Position numbers and translations under genes: made by a program. This document shows, in pieces, positions 51,730 to 61,017 of a stretch of 64,000 bases of DNA. The stretch spans positions 496,001-560,000 of the forward strand of contig JACJWI010000001.1 of the NCBI GenBank assembly GCA_020637215.1, in the 5' to 3' direction. Every line of letters begins with the position of its first letter. Position 1 is the first letter of the stretch. The notes beneath the pieces were generated by a model. It had not been told where the DNA came from and ran no database searches. It saw nothing but the letters and a program-made list of their open reading frames with translations. This DNA is from Microthrixaceae bacterium (GTDB lineage: Bacteria > Actinomycetota > Acidimicrobiia > Acidimicrobiales > Microtrichaceae).

Positions 51730-52656
51730 GTGAACATCGACGACCTGCGCCCGGGACGGCTGGTGGCCCGACTGGGCTTCCCGTTCACCGCCGCTCCCAC
51801 CCCGCCGGGGGTGGAGCCGCCGGTGGAGCCGAACCGCCTGGGCGACCGCTACGACACCGACTGGGCGCGCCGGCCGCTGGCCCGCGCCACCCGCCAGGCC
51901 GTCATCCGCACCGTCGGCCGGGTCGGCACCGCGGCGCTGGCGCGCCCGAGCGTCGCCGGACTCGACCGCCTCGACGGGTTGGACTCGAACGTGATCTTCG
52001 TGGCCAACCACCACAGCCACGTCGACACCCCGGTGCTCCTCACCCACATCCCGCGCCCGTGGCGCGACGAGCTGGTGGTCGCCGCCGCCGCCGACCACTT
52101 CTACGACACCCGCCCCAAGGCAGCGCTCATCTCGTGGGCGTACGGCGCGATCCCGATGGAGCGAAAGAAGGTCAGCCGCCGCTCCGCGGACACCGCGGCG
52201 GGCCTGCTCGACGACGGCTGGTCGCTGCTCATCTTCCCCGAGGGCGGCCGCAGCCCCGACGGCTGGGGCCAACCCCACAAGGGCGGAGCGGCCTACCTGG
52301 CGGTCCGGGTCGGCGTGCCGGTGGTGCCGGTGCACCTCGACGGAACCGGCCTGATCCTGCCCAAGGGGTCCAACACGCCCCGTCCGGGGAAGGTGCGCGT
52401 CAACTTCGGGGCGCCGCTGCGGCCCTCCGACGGCGAGGACGCCCGTCGCTTCGCCATCCGGCTGGAGGCCGCCGTATCGGAGCTGGCCGACGAGTCGAGC
52501 GGCGACTGGTTCTCGGCCCGACTGCGGGCGCACGCGGGCGACACCCCCGGGCTGCATGGACCGGACGACAGCTGGATCCGCGACTGGCGCTCCCCGGACC
52601 GTCGCCCGCAGATCACCGACAGCGATCGGCGATGGAGCTCCGGCAGAACACGGTGA
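51730..52656 (+). CDS. 1-acyl-sn-glycerol-3-phosphate acyltransferase-like (PlsC)
   Basis: A 308-residue acyltransferase. FVANHHSHVDTPVLL holds the HxxxxD catalytic motif, IFPEGGRSPDGWGQPHKGG the EGxR substrate motif, and VPVVPVHLDGTG motif IV. An N-terminal Pro-rich segment and a C-terminal polar tail extend the core. GTG 51730 lies 10 bp after the LarA-like gene. It would acylate a glycerol-phosphate-like or long-chain alcohol acceptor, consistent with the reductase and dehydrogenase genes upstream. Its last 44 bases overlap the convergent polytopic protein gene. Confidence 0.88.
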   Translation: MNIDDLRPGRLVARLGFPFTAAPTPPGVEPPVEPNRLGDRYDTDWARRPLARATRQAVIRTVGRVGTAALARPSVAGLDRLDGLDSNVIFVANHHSHVDTPVLLTHIPRPWRDELVVAAAADHFYDTRPKAALISWAYGAIPMERKKVSRRSADTAAGLLDDGWSLLIFPEGGRSPDGWGQPHKGGAAYLAVRVGVPVVPVHLDGTGLILPKGSNTPRPGKVRVNFGAPLRPSDGEDARRFAIRLEAAVSELADESSGDWFSARLRAHAGDTPGLHGPDDSWIRDWRSPDRRPQITDSDRRWSSGRTR

Positions 52657-54223
52657 ACTCGCCGAACCGACCCGCGTCGTACCAGGCCGGTTCACGCAGC
52701 TCGTCGGTCAACGGCCGCTCGGTCTCCCACACGATCACGTCCGGCTCAGCGCGCCCGAGGGCGTCACGCCACCCGTCGGTCAGGTCCTGCAGCGCGGCGT
52801 AGTCCAGCAGGGCGTCGGTGCCGGGTCGGTCGTCGACGAAGGTGTTGGCCCGATCCTCGTAGCGCCAATCCAGGTAGTTGCCGACGTAGTCGTGGCTGGC
52901 GACCTTGACATCCGCGCTGCCCATCAGCCCCCGCTCGGCGAGCCAGTCGATGGCCGTGACCGGGTAGCGGGACAGGTCATAGGCCGGGTTCGACGTGCTC
53001 CAGACCAGCGCGACCACCCCGAGAAGCACCCCGAGCGAGGCCAGGACCCGAGGGATGCCACCGGACGGCAGCGGCAGGCCCCGAAGCCCCTGGAGACCCA
53101 TCGCCACCCAGGGCACGAGCGTGATCACCGCCAGGGGTAGGAGCCGGCCGGCCGACATGCCCATCGCGACCAGGCCGACCGCACCGAGGAGCACCCCCCA
53201 TCGACGCGGACCGTCGGATCCGTCGGGACCCTGGCGGAGACCGAGTGCTGCGAACAGGGCGACCAGCCCCATGGCGATCAGCAGCCAGGTGAGCGGGTGG
53301 TCGAAGCCGGCGGGCTTCCACTCGACGTAGTTGGCGATCGCCCGTCGGGCCCGCTCGTCCCCCAACTGCTCGAGCGGCAGGATCACGGTCTCGAACGGGT
53401 GCGGCTGGAGGAGTCCACCCAGAACCACTCCAACGACGGCACCGACGAGCCAGCCGAGTCGTCGGGTCCCGATCCGGCGTTCGTCGAGCACCTGGGCGAC
53501 GACGAGCAGCCCCAGCACGGCGAGACCGTAGAACCAGGTGCCGTGGACGTTGGCCCAGAGGGCGAATACCGCCACGAGCCACCAGCCGGACCGTCGCTCG
53601 GTGGCGACGAGCACCGTCAGCGCCAGGAACAGGTACCCGGGCAGCTGCGGTCGGGCGTTCACGAACGGCATGAGCGTGATCACCACGCACGTCGCCGGCA
53701 GCACGACCGACAGCAGAGTCCGCTCCCCTCCTGTCACCGGTCGGGTGAGGCGCACCACGACCAGGCCCAGCACGCCGGCCAGGGCCGCGGTCAGCACCCG
53801 GAGTCCGGCACCGCCGGCGACCGCGTCGACACCGCCGAGGACCACCGACCAGAGCCAGCTCGGGATCGGGAACTCGGCCGATCCCGGATAGATGCGGGCC
53901 GAGTACAGGAACGGGTTGGTGCTCGGCACCCCCTGTTCCAGGATCAGCCGGCCGGTCGCCAGGTGGGTCAGGAAGCTGTTGTCGGTCAGGGGCCGGGCGG
54001 CCACGAACGCCAGCAGCCCGGCCACCAGCACGCCGAGCCCGCCGTCGGGCCACCGTCGCCTCGGCGCAGAGCCGGTGGACTCGTCCGCATCCGGGTTGTC
54101 CTGCTCCGGCGCGTCCGCGGCCACCGCACCCTCGAGCACCGCGCCCTCGAATACCGCGTCCCCGAACACCGCGCCCTCATCCAGCGCGCCATCCGCCCCG
54201 CCCGCGGGGCGGGTCGCGGTCAC
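52613..54223 (-). CDS. Polytopic membrane protein at the end of the tad operon
   Basis: A 536-residue protein. Residues about 1-55 are acidic and repetitive (DEGAVFGDAVFEGAVLEGAV), followed by ten to eleven membrane helices and a soluble C-terminal part of about 110 residues (KVASHDYVGNYLDWRYEDRANTFVDDRPGTDALLDY). That tail, with the loop NSFLTHLATGRLILEQGVPSTNPF after helix 1, resembles GT-C or oligosaccharyltransferase-like membrane proteins. GTG 54223 overlaps the tadC stop (GTGA). It may glycosylate exported Tad substrates, which is inference. Confidence 0.75.
   Translation of the reverse strand: MTATRPAGGADGALDEGAVFGDAVFEGAVLEGAVAADAPEQDNPDADESTGSAPRRRWPDGGLGVLVAGLLAFVAARPLTDNSFLTHLATGRLILEQGVPSTNPFLYSARIYPGSAEFPIPSWLWSVVLGGVDAVAGGAGLRVLTAALAGVLGLVVVRLTRPVTGGERTLLSVVLPATCVVITLMPFVNARPQLPGYLFLALTVLVATERRSGWWLVAVFALWANVHGTWFYGLAVLGLLVVAQVLDERRIGTRRLGWLVGAVVGVVLGGLLQPHPFETVILPLEQLGDERARRAIANYVEWKPAGFDHPLTWLLIAMGLVALFAALGLRQGPDGSDGPRRWGVLLGAVGLVAMGMSAGRLLPLAVITLVPWVAMGLQGLRGLPLPSGGIPRVLASLGVLLGVVALVWSTSNPAYDLSRYPVTAIDWLAERGLMGSADVKVASHDYVGNYLDWRYEDRANTFVDDRPGTDALLDYAALQDLTDGWRDALGRAEPDVIVWETERPLTDELREPAWYDAGRFGEFTVFCRSSIADRCR
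54126..54185. repeat. 15-bp imperfect tandem repeat inside the polytopic protein gene
   Basis: Four 15-bp units (starting 54126, 54141, 54156 and 54171) encode a five-residue motif of the type EGAVF/DGAVF in the N-terminal tail. The unit length keeps the frame. Confidence 0.75.
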
Positions 54224-55146
54224 AGGCTCTCGCGGATGTTCATGATCGCCGGGCCGAGCACCACGACGAACAGAGCCGGGAAGATGCAGAACACCATCGG
54301 GATGAGCATCTTGACCGGCGCCTTCTGCGCCCGCTCCTGTGCGAGCTGACGCCGCTTGATGCGCATCTCGTCGGCCTGGCCGCGCAGCACGCGGCCGATC
54401 GACACGCCGAACTGGTCGGCCTGGATGATCGCCATCACGAACGATCGGAGCTCCGGCACGTTGCAGCGATCGTCCATGGCCCGCATGGCGTCCGATCGCG
54501 ACGCTCCGGCACGGGTCTCGCCCAGCATCCGGGAGAACTCGTCGGACAGCGCACCGGGCACCGAGCTGACCACCCGGTCGATCGCCTGCTCGAAGCCGAG
54601 GCCCGCCTCGACCGAGATCGTCAGCAGGTCCATCACGTCGGGAAGCGTGATCTGGATCTCGTGCTGGCGCTCCTCGACCTGACGGTTGAGCATGCTGTCG
54701 GGTCCGAGAACCAGGGCGAGGATGAACAACCCGGGCACCGCCAGTCTCAGCGTGCCGCTCAGCCCGAGGATGTTGAACATGAACAGCAGGACGAACACCA
54801 GCACGGCGACGCCGATGGTGACCACCCGGATGCCCAGGAACCGGTCGACCGCGGCCTGATCGGCCTTGCCGGCGTAGACCAGCTTCTGCTTGACCTTCTC
54901 GACGTAGCCCACCGGGGTGAAGCGTCGGCCCAGACCGGTGACCCCCTCGACGAGCGGGCCGATGGCACGGTCCTTGAGCGGGGCCAGCATCTGCTTGTCG
55001 CGCTGGTTCTCGACCTCGTAGCCGTCGAGCTGGCGCAGGGCCTCGCGCACGACCTGACGCTCGTCGAGCTGGCTGAGGACCGCCCACACGGCGACACCGA
55101 CGGCGCCGGCGATCAGGAGGACGGACAGGAGCAGGATCGGCGACAT
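54220..55146 (-). CDS. tadC: TadC-type inner-membrane platform protein (T2SSF)
   Basis: A 308-residue protein. One helix at residues 2-25, a pair near 95-140 and one near the C-terminus frame a cytoplasmic T2SSF domain (ITLPDVMDLLTISVEAGLGFEQAIDRVVSSVPGALSDEFSRMLGE). TadC forms the Tad secretion platform with TadB. Starts at ATG 55146, 4 bp after the VWA-TadB gene, and overlaps the next gene (GTGA). Confidence 0.9.
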   Translation of the reverse strand: MSPILLLSVLLIAGAVGVAVWAVLSQLDERQVVREALRQLDGYEVENQRDKQMLAPLKDRAIGPLVEGVTGLGRRFTPVGYVEKVKQKLVYAGKADQAAVDRFLGIRVVTIGVAVLVFVLLFMFNILGLSGTLRLAVPGLFILALVLGPDSMLNRQVEERQHEIQITLPDVMDLLTISVEAGLGFEQAIDRVVSSVPGALSDEFSRMLGETRAGASRSDAMRAMDDRCNVPELRSFVMAIIQADQFGVSIGRVLRGQADEMRIKRRQLAQERAQKAPVKMLIPMVFCIFPALFVVVLGPAIMNIRESL

Positions 55147-55150
55147 CTCG

Positions 55151-57097
55151 TCACACCTCGATCGTGATGATCTTCTTCATCCAGGCGAACCCGATGAGCA
55201 TCGAGACCAGACCCAGACCCAACAGGATGTAGCCCAGTCCGGGCGTCATGAGCTTCTGCATGTAGGCGGGGTTGATCGCCCACATGACCAGACCGAGCGC
55301 CGGTGGCAGGAAGCCCAGCACGATGGCGCTCATCCGGCCTTCGGCGGTGAGGGTGGCGACGTCCCGGCGGAGTCGCTCACGCTGGGTCATCGTCTCGGCC
55401 ACGGTGACCAGGAGCTCGGCCAGGTTGCCGCCGACCTCGCGCTGGATGCGGATGGCCATGACGGCCCAGCTGAAGTCGTCGCTCTTCATGCGCTCGGCGA
55501 CCGACTCGAGCGCCTCGTCGAGCGGGCGGCCCAGTCGGGTCTCGGTGACGACCCGACGCAGCTCACGGCCCATCGGATCGGGGATCTCGGTCGAGACCGC
55601 CTCGAAGCCCTGTCCGATCGAGTAGCCGGCCCGCAGGGTGCCGGCCATGAGGGTGAGCGTGTCGGGCAGCTGCTGTTCGAACGCCCGGCAGCGTCGCCGC
55701 ACGGCGATGCTCAGCACCGCCCGGGGGATGAGCACGGTGGCGGCGGCCACGACGAGGGCGGGCAGCAGGCTCCGGGTGAGGGCGAAGGTCAACAGCGACA
55801 TCAGCACCACTGCGACGGCGAGGAAGAACAGCGCCTCGGCGCCCCGCAGCGGCAGGTTGGCGCGCTCCAGGTCGCCTTCGAGCTTCTCGAGCAGACCCCG
55901 CTTCTGGGCGACGTCGCCGGTGAACTCGACCGCTCGCTGGATGATCGGCACCGTCGTGTGGGAGCCGTCGGCCGGTTCGTCGGCCTCCTCCCCCGATTCG
56001 CCGTACGGGTCCTCGTAGACCTTGAGGCGACGGTTGAGGTTGTCCGAGCTCGGCAGGACCATGTTCAACAGGGTCCAGATGAACAGGGCGACCGCACCGA
56101 AGCCGATCAGCACGATCAGGATGAGGCCCAGCGGGTTGCCGAGGATGCGTTCGGTGATCGACGGGCTCACCGAGACCGGCGGGGCCAGGTTGGCCGCTCC
56201 GCTCTTGGTCGTACCCGGGACGTAGGCGACGGTGGTCGACAGCTTCCCGGCCGACACGGTCAGGGTGGTGCTCGACGACGATCCCGTCGACGGGTAGCGC
56301 AGGACGAAGCGACCCTGCAGCTGCACCGCGACGGAGTCGACGGCCTCGTCGAGGCCCTCCTCGTCGGCCGCCATCGTCACCGACCCGCCGAGGCCGGCGA
56401 CCATGTTGTCGATCGCCTCGAGATCGGCGCCGCGGGGGATGACCACGGCGTTGAGCTGGGCGCCGGCCTGGGCCATGGCCCCTTGGGCGCTTGCCGCGGT
56501 CGCGGTGCCGACCTGTGGGGGCGACGCCGAGAACAGGATGATGTTCTGCTGGGCCGATCCGTCGTTCCCGATGATGTCCGCGGCGCGGACGAGCCCGTCC
56601 CAGGTGAGCGACGCTCCGACCGGCTCGACATCGTCGAGGGCTGCCTGGAAGGCCTCGGCCGAGGTGGTGCTGCCGATGGCCACCGACGCTCCTCCACCGG
56701 TGGTCACCAGCGCCAGGGAGCGGGTGATCCCCTTGCCCGGTAGCAGCGGGGCGAGCGACTGCTTGGCCAACTGGACCGTCGCGTTGCCGAGCGAGGCCGA
56801 ATTGTCGAGCACGACGACGGCGTCGAGCGGCAGGTCGGAGCCCGCCACCACGTCCGCGGCCACGTCCTTGCCGTTGACCTTGGCCCGCAGCCGCTGGGCG
56901 TCGCCGCCCACCAGGTTGCCGAAGGCGTTGACCTCGTCGCCGCGGGCGTCGACCTTCTGCACGGTCAACGACGGCGGCGGATCCTCGGCCGCTCCGGCGG
57001 ACCCGACGACTCCGACGAGGCCGAACAGGCACGCCGCGGCCGCGAGTCCGACCATCAGCGCCCCGAGTCGCGACCGGGTGTTGCGCATGGTGCTCAC
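55151..57097 (-). CDS. tadB: VWA-TadB fusion protein
   Basis: A 648-residue fusion. Residues 1-37 are a signal peptide (LMVGLAAAACLFGLVGVVGSAGA). About 90-270 form a von Willebrand factor A domain with MIDAS DNSAS at 98-102; the third MIDAS acid, expected after the strand NIILF, is replaced by SAS. A helix near 325-345 crosses the membrane; further helices and the T2SSF domain (LPDTLTLMAGTLRAGYSIGQGFEAVSTEIPDPMGRELRRV) fill 430-640 as in TadB. GTG 57097 overlaps the cpaF stop. The VWA part faces outside the cytoplasm and could link the platform to substrate or cell wall. Confidence 0.88.
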   Translation of the reverse strand: MSTMRNTRSRLGALMVGLAAAACLFGLVGVVGSAGAAEDPPPSLTVQKVDARGDEVNAFGNLVGGDAQRLRAKVNGKDVAADVVAGSDLPLDAVVVLDNSASLGNATVQLAKQSLAPLLPGKGITRSLALVTTGGGASVAIGSTTSAEAFQAALDDVEPVGASLTWDGLVRAADIIGNDGSAQQNIILFSASPPQVGTATAASAQGAMAQAGAQLNAVVIPRGADLEAIDNMVAGLGGSVTMAADEEGLDEAVDSVAVQLQGRFVLRYPSTGSSSSTTLTVSAGKLSTTVAYVPGTTKSGAANLAPPVSVSPSITERILGNPLGLILIVLIGFGAVALFIWTLLNMVLPSSDNLNRRLKVYEDPYGESGEEADEPADGSHTTVPIIQRAVEFTGDVAQKRGLLEKLEGDLERANLPLRGAEALFFLAVAVVLMSLLTFALTRSLLPALVVAAATVLIPRAVLSIAVRRRCRAFEQQLPDTLTLMAGTLRAGYSIGQGFEAVSTEIPDPMGRELRRVVTETRLGRPLDEALESVAERMKSDDFSWAVMAIRIQREVGGNLAELLVTVAETMTQRERLRRDVATLTAEGRMSAIVLGFLPPALGLVMWAINPAYMQKLMTPGLGYILLGLGLVSMLIGFAWMKKIITIEV

Positions 57098-58572
57098 CGG
57101 CCGGTCACCGCCTTGCGACCGCCGTCGCGGGCGAAGACCTCCGGGCCCAGGCGGATGCCCTGGTCGGCGAGCTTCTCGGCGAACTTGGGCCTGACCCCGG
57201 TGGCCTGGAGCTGACCGCGGTAGCGGCCGTTCTCGTCGACGCCGGCACCGAAGTCGAACAGGAACACGTCCTGGAGGGTGATCACGTCGCCCTCCATGCC
57301 CTGCACCTCGGTGATGTGGGTGACCCGGCGGGTGCCGTCACGGAGGCGGGACAGCTGGACGATGACGTCGATGGCCGAGGCCATCTGCTCCCGGATCGCC
57401 CGCACCGGCAGGTCGAAGCCGGCCATGAGGACCAGCGTCTCCAGGCGGGCCAGGGTGTCTCGGGGGCTGTTGGCGTGCACCGTGGTCAGCGACCCGTCGT
57501 GGCCGGTGTTCATGGCCTGGAGCATGTCGAGCGCCTCGCCGGAACGGCACTCGCCGACCACGATCCGGTCCGGGCGCATGCGCAGGCAGTTCTTGACGAG
57601 GTCGCGGATGGTGACCTCACCGCGGCCCTCGACGTTGGGCGGTCGGGACTCCATGCACAGGACGTGCTCCTGGTGCAGCTGGAGCTCCTTGGCGTCCTCG
57701 ACGGTGATGATGCGCTCGTCCTCGGGGATGAACGACGACAGCACGTTGAGCATGGTCGTCTTGCCGGTGCCGGTACCGCCGGCGACGATCACGTTCAGCT
57801 TGCCGACGATGCAGGCCTGCAGGAAGCGGGCCGAATGCGCGTTGAGCGATCCGAAGCGGATCAGGTCGTCGATCTGCAGCGGGTCGGTGGCGAACTTCCG
57901 GATGGTGAGGAAGGGGCCGCCGATCGACAGCGGTGAGATCACCGCGTTGACGCGGGAGCCGTCGGGCAGGCGGGCGTCGACCATCGGGGTCGACTCGTCC
58001 ACCCGGCGTCCGACCTCGGAGACGATCTTGTCGATCACCCTCCGCACGTGATCGGAGTCGATGAAGCGGATCGACTCGTCCTTGGTCAGCTTGCCGCTGC
58101 GCTCGACGAACACCAGGTCGGGTCCGTTGACCATGACCTCGGTGACGTCCTCGTCACGCAGCAGCTTGTCGATCGGCCCGTAGCCCAGGATGTCGTCGCT
58201 GACGTCCTGGATGAGCTGCGCCTTGTCGGCCGCGGACAGTGGCACGCGCTCGGCCGCGATGGCGGCGTGGAGCTGCTCGTGGACCCGACGGCGCAGGTCC
58301 TGCTCCGACAGGCGCCGGTCGAACAGGATCGGGCCGAGCTCGTCGATGAGCTGCTGGTGGATCCGGTGGCGCAGCTCGTTGAGGGCAGGGTCGCGGCGGG
58401 GCGCCGGGGCCGGCTGGGCGGGTCGGGCGGCCGGGCCACCGGGTGTGCCGGCACCCGCGCCGGGAGGGACCTTCGCCGGAGGCTGACCCGCGGCGGACTG
58501 TCCGGGCTGACCCGGCTTGGGCGGGACCGGCGGCCCACCCTGCTGTTCGTTGATCCGCTGGTACAGGGACAC
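57094..58572 (-). CDS. cpaF: Tad/CpaF secretion ATPase
   Basis: A 492-residue VirB11-like ATPase that powers Tad pilus or secretion. Residues about 1-60 are Pro/Gly/Ala-rich. The N-terminal domain ends with LGYGPIDKLLRDEDVTEVMVNGPD; Walker A GGTGTGKTTMLN is near residue 267, the Asp box is IITVEDAKELQL, Walker B DRIVVGECRSGEALDMLQAMNTGHDGSL and the His box TTVHAN. GTG 58572 has a strong GAGGGAG upstream. It is separated from cpaE by a 122-bp gap full of short repeats. Confidence 0.95.
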   Translation of the reverse strand: MSLYQRINEQQGGPPVPPKPGQPGQSAAGQPPAKVPPGAGAGTPGGPAARPAQPAPAPRRDPALNELRHRIHQQLIDELGPILFDRRLSEQDLRRRVHEQLHAAIAAERVPLSAADKAQLIQDVSDDILGYGPIDKLLRDEDVTEVMVNGPDLVFVERSGKLTKDESIRFIDSDHVRRVIDKIVSEVGRRVDESTPMVDARLPDGSRVNAVISPLSIGGPFLTIRKFATDPLQIDDLIRFGSLNAHSARFLQACIVGKLNVIVAGGTGTGKTTMLNVLSSFIPEDERIITVEDAKELQLHQEHVLCMESRPPNVEGRGEVTIRDLVKNCLRMRPDRIVVGECRSGEALDMLQAMNTGHDGSLTTVHANSPRDTLARLETLVLMAGFDLPVRAIREQMASAIDVIVQLSRLRDGTRRVTHITEVQGMEGDVITLQDVFLFDFGAGVDENGRYRGQLQATGVRPKFAEKLADQGIRLGPEVFARDGGRKAVTGR

Positions 58573-58599
58573 CGTTGCACTCCCTCTGCTGGTTCGGTC

Positions 58600-58692
58600 C
58601 GGCTGGCTGTCTGTCGGGCTGTCTGGCGGGCTGTCTGTCGGGCTGTCTTGCTGGCTCTCGGGCGGGCTGGCGGGCTGGCTGGCGGGCGCGGG
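58600..58692. repeat. Short-unit repeat tract between cpaE and cpaF
   Basis: Overlapping 4-, 8- and 12-bp units built from GGCTGTCT, GGGCTGTC and GGCGGGCT fill the gap between the cpaE stop (58695) and the cpaF ribosome site. Slippage here could change spacing of the leader. Confidence 0.75.
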
Positions 58693-58694
58693 CC

Positions 58695-59921
58695 TCAGCG
58701 CCGCCGTCGGGCGGCGACGTCCGCGGGGATGAACTGGTCGGCGAGCTGCTGGATGGCCCGGCTGACCCCGGACTTGGGGGCGTGCAGGACCACCGGCTCG
58801 CCCTTGTTGACCGCCTGCGGCACGCAGATGTCGCTGGGGATCAGCACGTCGGCCTTGACCTGCAGGGTCCGCTCCACCTCGCCCACGTCGAGCTTGACCT
58901 TGCTGTTGGCCCGGTTGAGCACGAGCAGCAGCTTCTCCATCGGGGTGTTGAGGAGCCGCAGGGTCTGCAGACCGATCTTGACGTTCTTGATGTTCGGGAT
59001 GTCCATGCCCGCCACGAGCAGCACACGGTCCGACGCCTCGACCAGGCCGAGCACGACGTCGTTGAAGTACGCGGGGGTGTCGACGATCACGTAGGCGCAG
59101 AACGACCGCAGCATCTCGACGATGGCGACCATCTCCGTCGCCCCCACCTGGTCGGCGAAGGCGGGCTCGAGCGGGGCGGGCATCACCCGCAGGCCCGAGG
59201 GCTCGTGGGTGACCAGCAGGCTCTCGAGCAGCGGCGGGTCCATGCGGTCGAGGACCGACACGGCGTCGACGATCGTGTGGTGCGGGGTCAGCTTGAGCAT
59301 CACCGCGACGTCGCCGAACTGGAGGTCGGCGTCGACCAGGCACACAGGCTGGTCCGAGCGCCGGGCCAACTCGACCGCGAGCGACGTGGACAGCATCGAC
59401 TTGCCCGCGCCGCCCTTGGTGGAGAACACGGTGATGACCTGGCCGTCGACGCTCGGCAGGGGCTCCACCTCGTCGGGCACCGGGGTCGACGGCACCGGCA
59501 TCGACGCGCTGCGGGGGGCCTGGTCGAGCGACATGGCGACCCGCTGCACCGCTTGGGCGAGCGCTCCGGACTCACCGGTGAGGGCGAGCACGTCACGCAC
59601 CCCGGCCCGCAGGGCGACCTGCAGGAGCTGGGTGGAGAGCTCGTCGACGACCAGGATGGTGGCGAGCAGCGGGTACTCGCGCTGGACCTGCTCGCTCACG
59701 AGCAGGGTGTGCTCGTCGCTGCAGGACGGACCCAGGACCGCCACCACGGGAACGGCGCCGGTCAGACGGGCCGAGAGCTCCTCGACCGTGCTGAACGGGG
59801 TGACGCCGTCGCCCAGGAGCCCCATGATCCGTTCCCGGGTGGGGACGTGGGACTCGACGACGGCGACCGACACCCGGATGGTGGGTTGGGTCACCTCAGA
59901 GGTCACGGCGAAGTCGGTCAC
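58695..59921 (-). CDS. cpaE: CpaE/TadZ-type MinD-like ATPase
   Basis: A 408-residue protein that places the Tad machine at its cell position. Residues about 15-130 are a receiver-like domain without the phospho-acceptor site; about 160-400 form the MinD/ParA ATPase with deviant Walker A FSTKGGAGKSMLST near 165-178, VDADLQFGDVAVML and VDTPAYFNDVVLGLVE. GTG 59921 overlaps the cpaB stop (GTGA). Confidence 0.92.
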   Translation of the reverse strand: MTDFAVTSEVTQPTIRVSVAVVESHVPTRERIMGLLGDGVTPFSTVEELSARLTGAVPVVAVLGPSCSDEHTLLVSEQVQREYPLLATILVVDELSTQLLQVALRAGVRDVLALTGESGALAQAVQRVAMSLDQAPRSASMPVPSTPVPDEVEPLPSVDGQVITVFSTKGGAGKSMLSTSLAVELARRSDQPVCLVDADLQFGDVAVMLKLTPHHTIVDAVSVLDRMDPPLLESLLVTHEPSGLRVMPAPLEPAFADQVGATEMVAIVEMLRSFCAYVIVDTPAYFNDVVLGLVEASDRVLLVAGMDIPNIKNVKIGLQTLRLLNTPMEKLLLVLNRANSKVKLDVGEVERTLQVKADVLIPSDICVPQAVNKGEPVVLHAPKSGVSRAIQQLADQFIPADVAARRRR

Positions 59922-60799
59922 TGTCCGGTCGCCGCCTCTGCCGGGTACGGCGACACGCCGGCCTCGCCGGGGAGGGCGGGCAGGTTGTTGGTGAACGGGA
60001 TCGGAACCGGCGTGTAGTCGGGCCGGTTCAGGGTCAGGTAGAGGCTGGCGTCACGCAGCGACGCCAGCAGCTGTGCCTGCTGCGGCGGCAGCTGGACGGT
60101 GATGAGCGGGGAGGTTGCCGGCGGGGCCGTGGTGGCGGTGGTGTCGCCGCCCTCGGGGGTCGACGCCGCGGCGACCGGCTGGCCGAGCGACTGGCCGACC
60201 GCCAGGACCTTCACGCCCTGGAACAGGTAGCTCGACGGCGTGCCGAGCTGCACCGCTCCACCGCCGGCCGGTGTGTTCTGACGCTGCAGCGAGCACGTGT
60301 CGGACTCGCCCTCGGCACCGCCGCCGGTGGCCACGCCGCAGTAGTTGGCGAGGATGTTGATGTTGTCGCCGGGCTGGACCAGGCCGGCGACGCCGGCCGC
60401 CTCGTCCACGGTGATCGTGATGGCGACGTTGCCCTTGTCGAGGCTGGCCGACTTGGAGCCGTTGAGGGCGGTGGCGGGCACGAACATCGAGGCGGTGATC
60501 ACCTCGCCGCCGCCGAGGTCGACCGCCGCGACCTGGCCCTGGATGTCGGCGAAGCGCCGGACCGGGTTGGCCGGGAGGTCCTCGCGGCGACGCTTCTCCA
60601 TGGCCAGCTGCTGACCCTGGATGGCGGCGTCGCTGCTCGACCCCTTGGCGATCGGTCCGGTGGCGACGACCACCTCGACCATCTGGCCGGCTTCGTCGGA
60701 GCGGTTCTCCACTCCGCGGACGTAGCTGAGGGTCAGGAAGGCGGCGAGCGCCCCGATGACCACTGCTCCGATGAGGATCAACGTTCTGCGTGAACTCAC
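59918..60799 (-). CDS. cpaB: CpaB/RcpC-type Tad assembly protein
   Basis: A 293-residue protein, first gene of the tad operon. One N-terminal membrane helix (LILIGAVVIGALAAFLTLSYV), a SAF domain (VVVATGPIAKGSSSDAAI ... GGGEVITASMFV), and the RcpC/CpaB segment DEAAGVAGLVQPGDNINILANY. GTG 60799 is chosen because GGAGCGGAG precedes it and the helix then sits at the N-terminus. The C-terminal tail has a Thr-rich linker. Located outside the cytoplasmic membrane. Confidence 0.9.
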   Translation of the reverse strand: MSSRRTLILIGAVVIGALAAFLTLSYVRGVENRSDEAGQMVEVVVATGPIAKGSSSDAAIQGQQLAMEKRRREDLPANPVRRFADIQGQVAAVDLGGGEVITASMFVPATALNGSKSASLDKGNVAITITVDEAAGVAGLVQPGDNINILANYCGVATGGGAEGESDTCSLQRQNTPAGGGAVQLGTPSSYLFQGVKVLAVGQSLGQPVAAASTPEGGDTTATTAPPATSPLITVQLPPQQAQLLASLRDASLYLTLNRPDYTPVPIPFTNNLPALPGEAGVSPYPAEAATGQ

Positions 60800-61017
60800 T
60801 TGACTCCGCTCCGTGGGCGTAGGGACGACGCTCCCGGACCCGACGGCTGGGGACCACCGAGCCGGGTCGTCCCGACTCCGCGGCACCCGAGGCGCAGCGT
60901 CCGTTCGTCAATCCCTCGGCCGAAAGCGGGTGGGCCTGAACCTTTTGGACCATTTCCTGGGTCGGGTGTCCCGCTGGACATGGGCCGGCGGTCGTGCCCG
61001 GACGCGTCCCGGACGCG

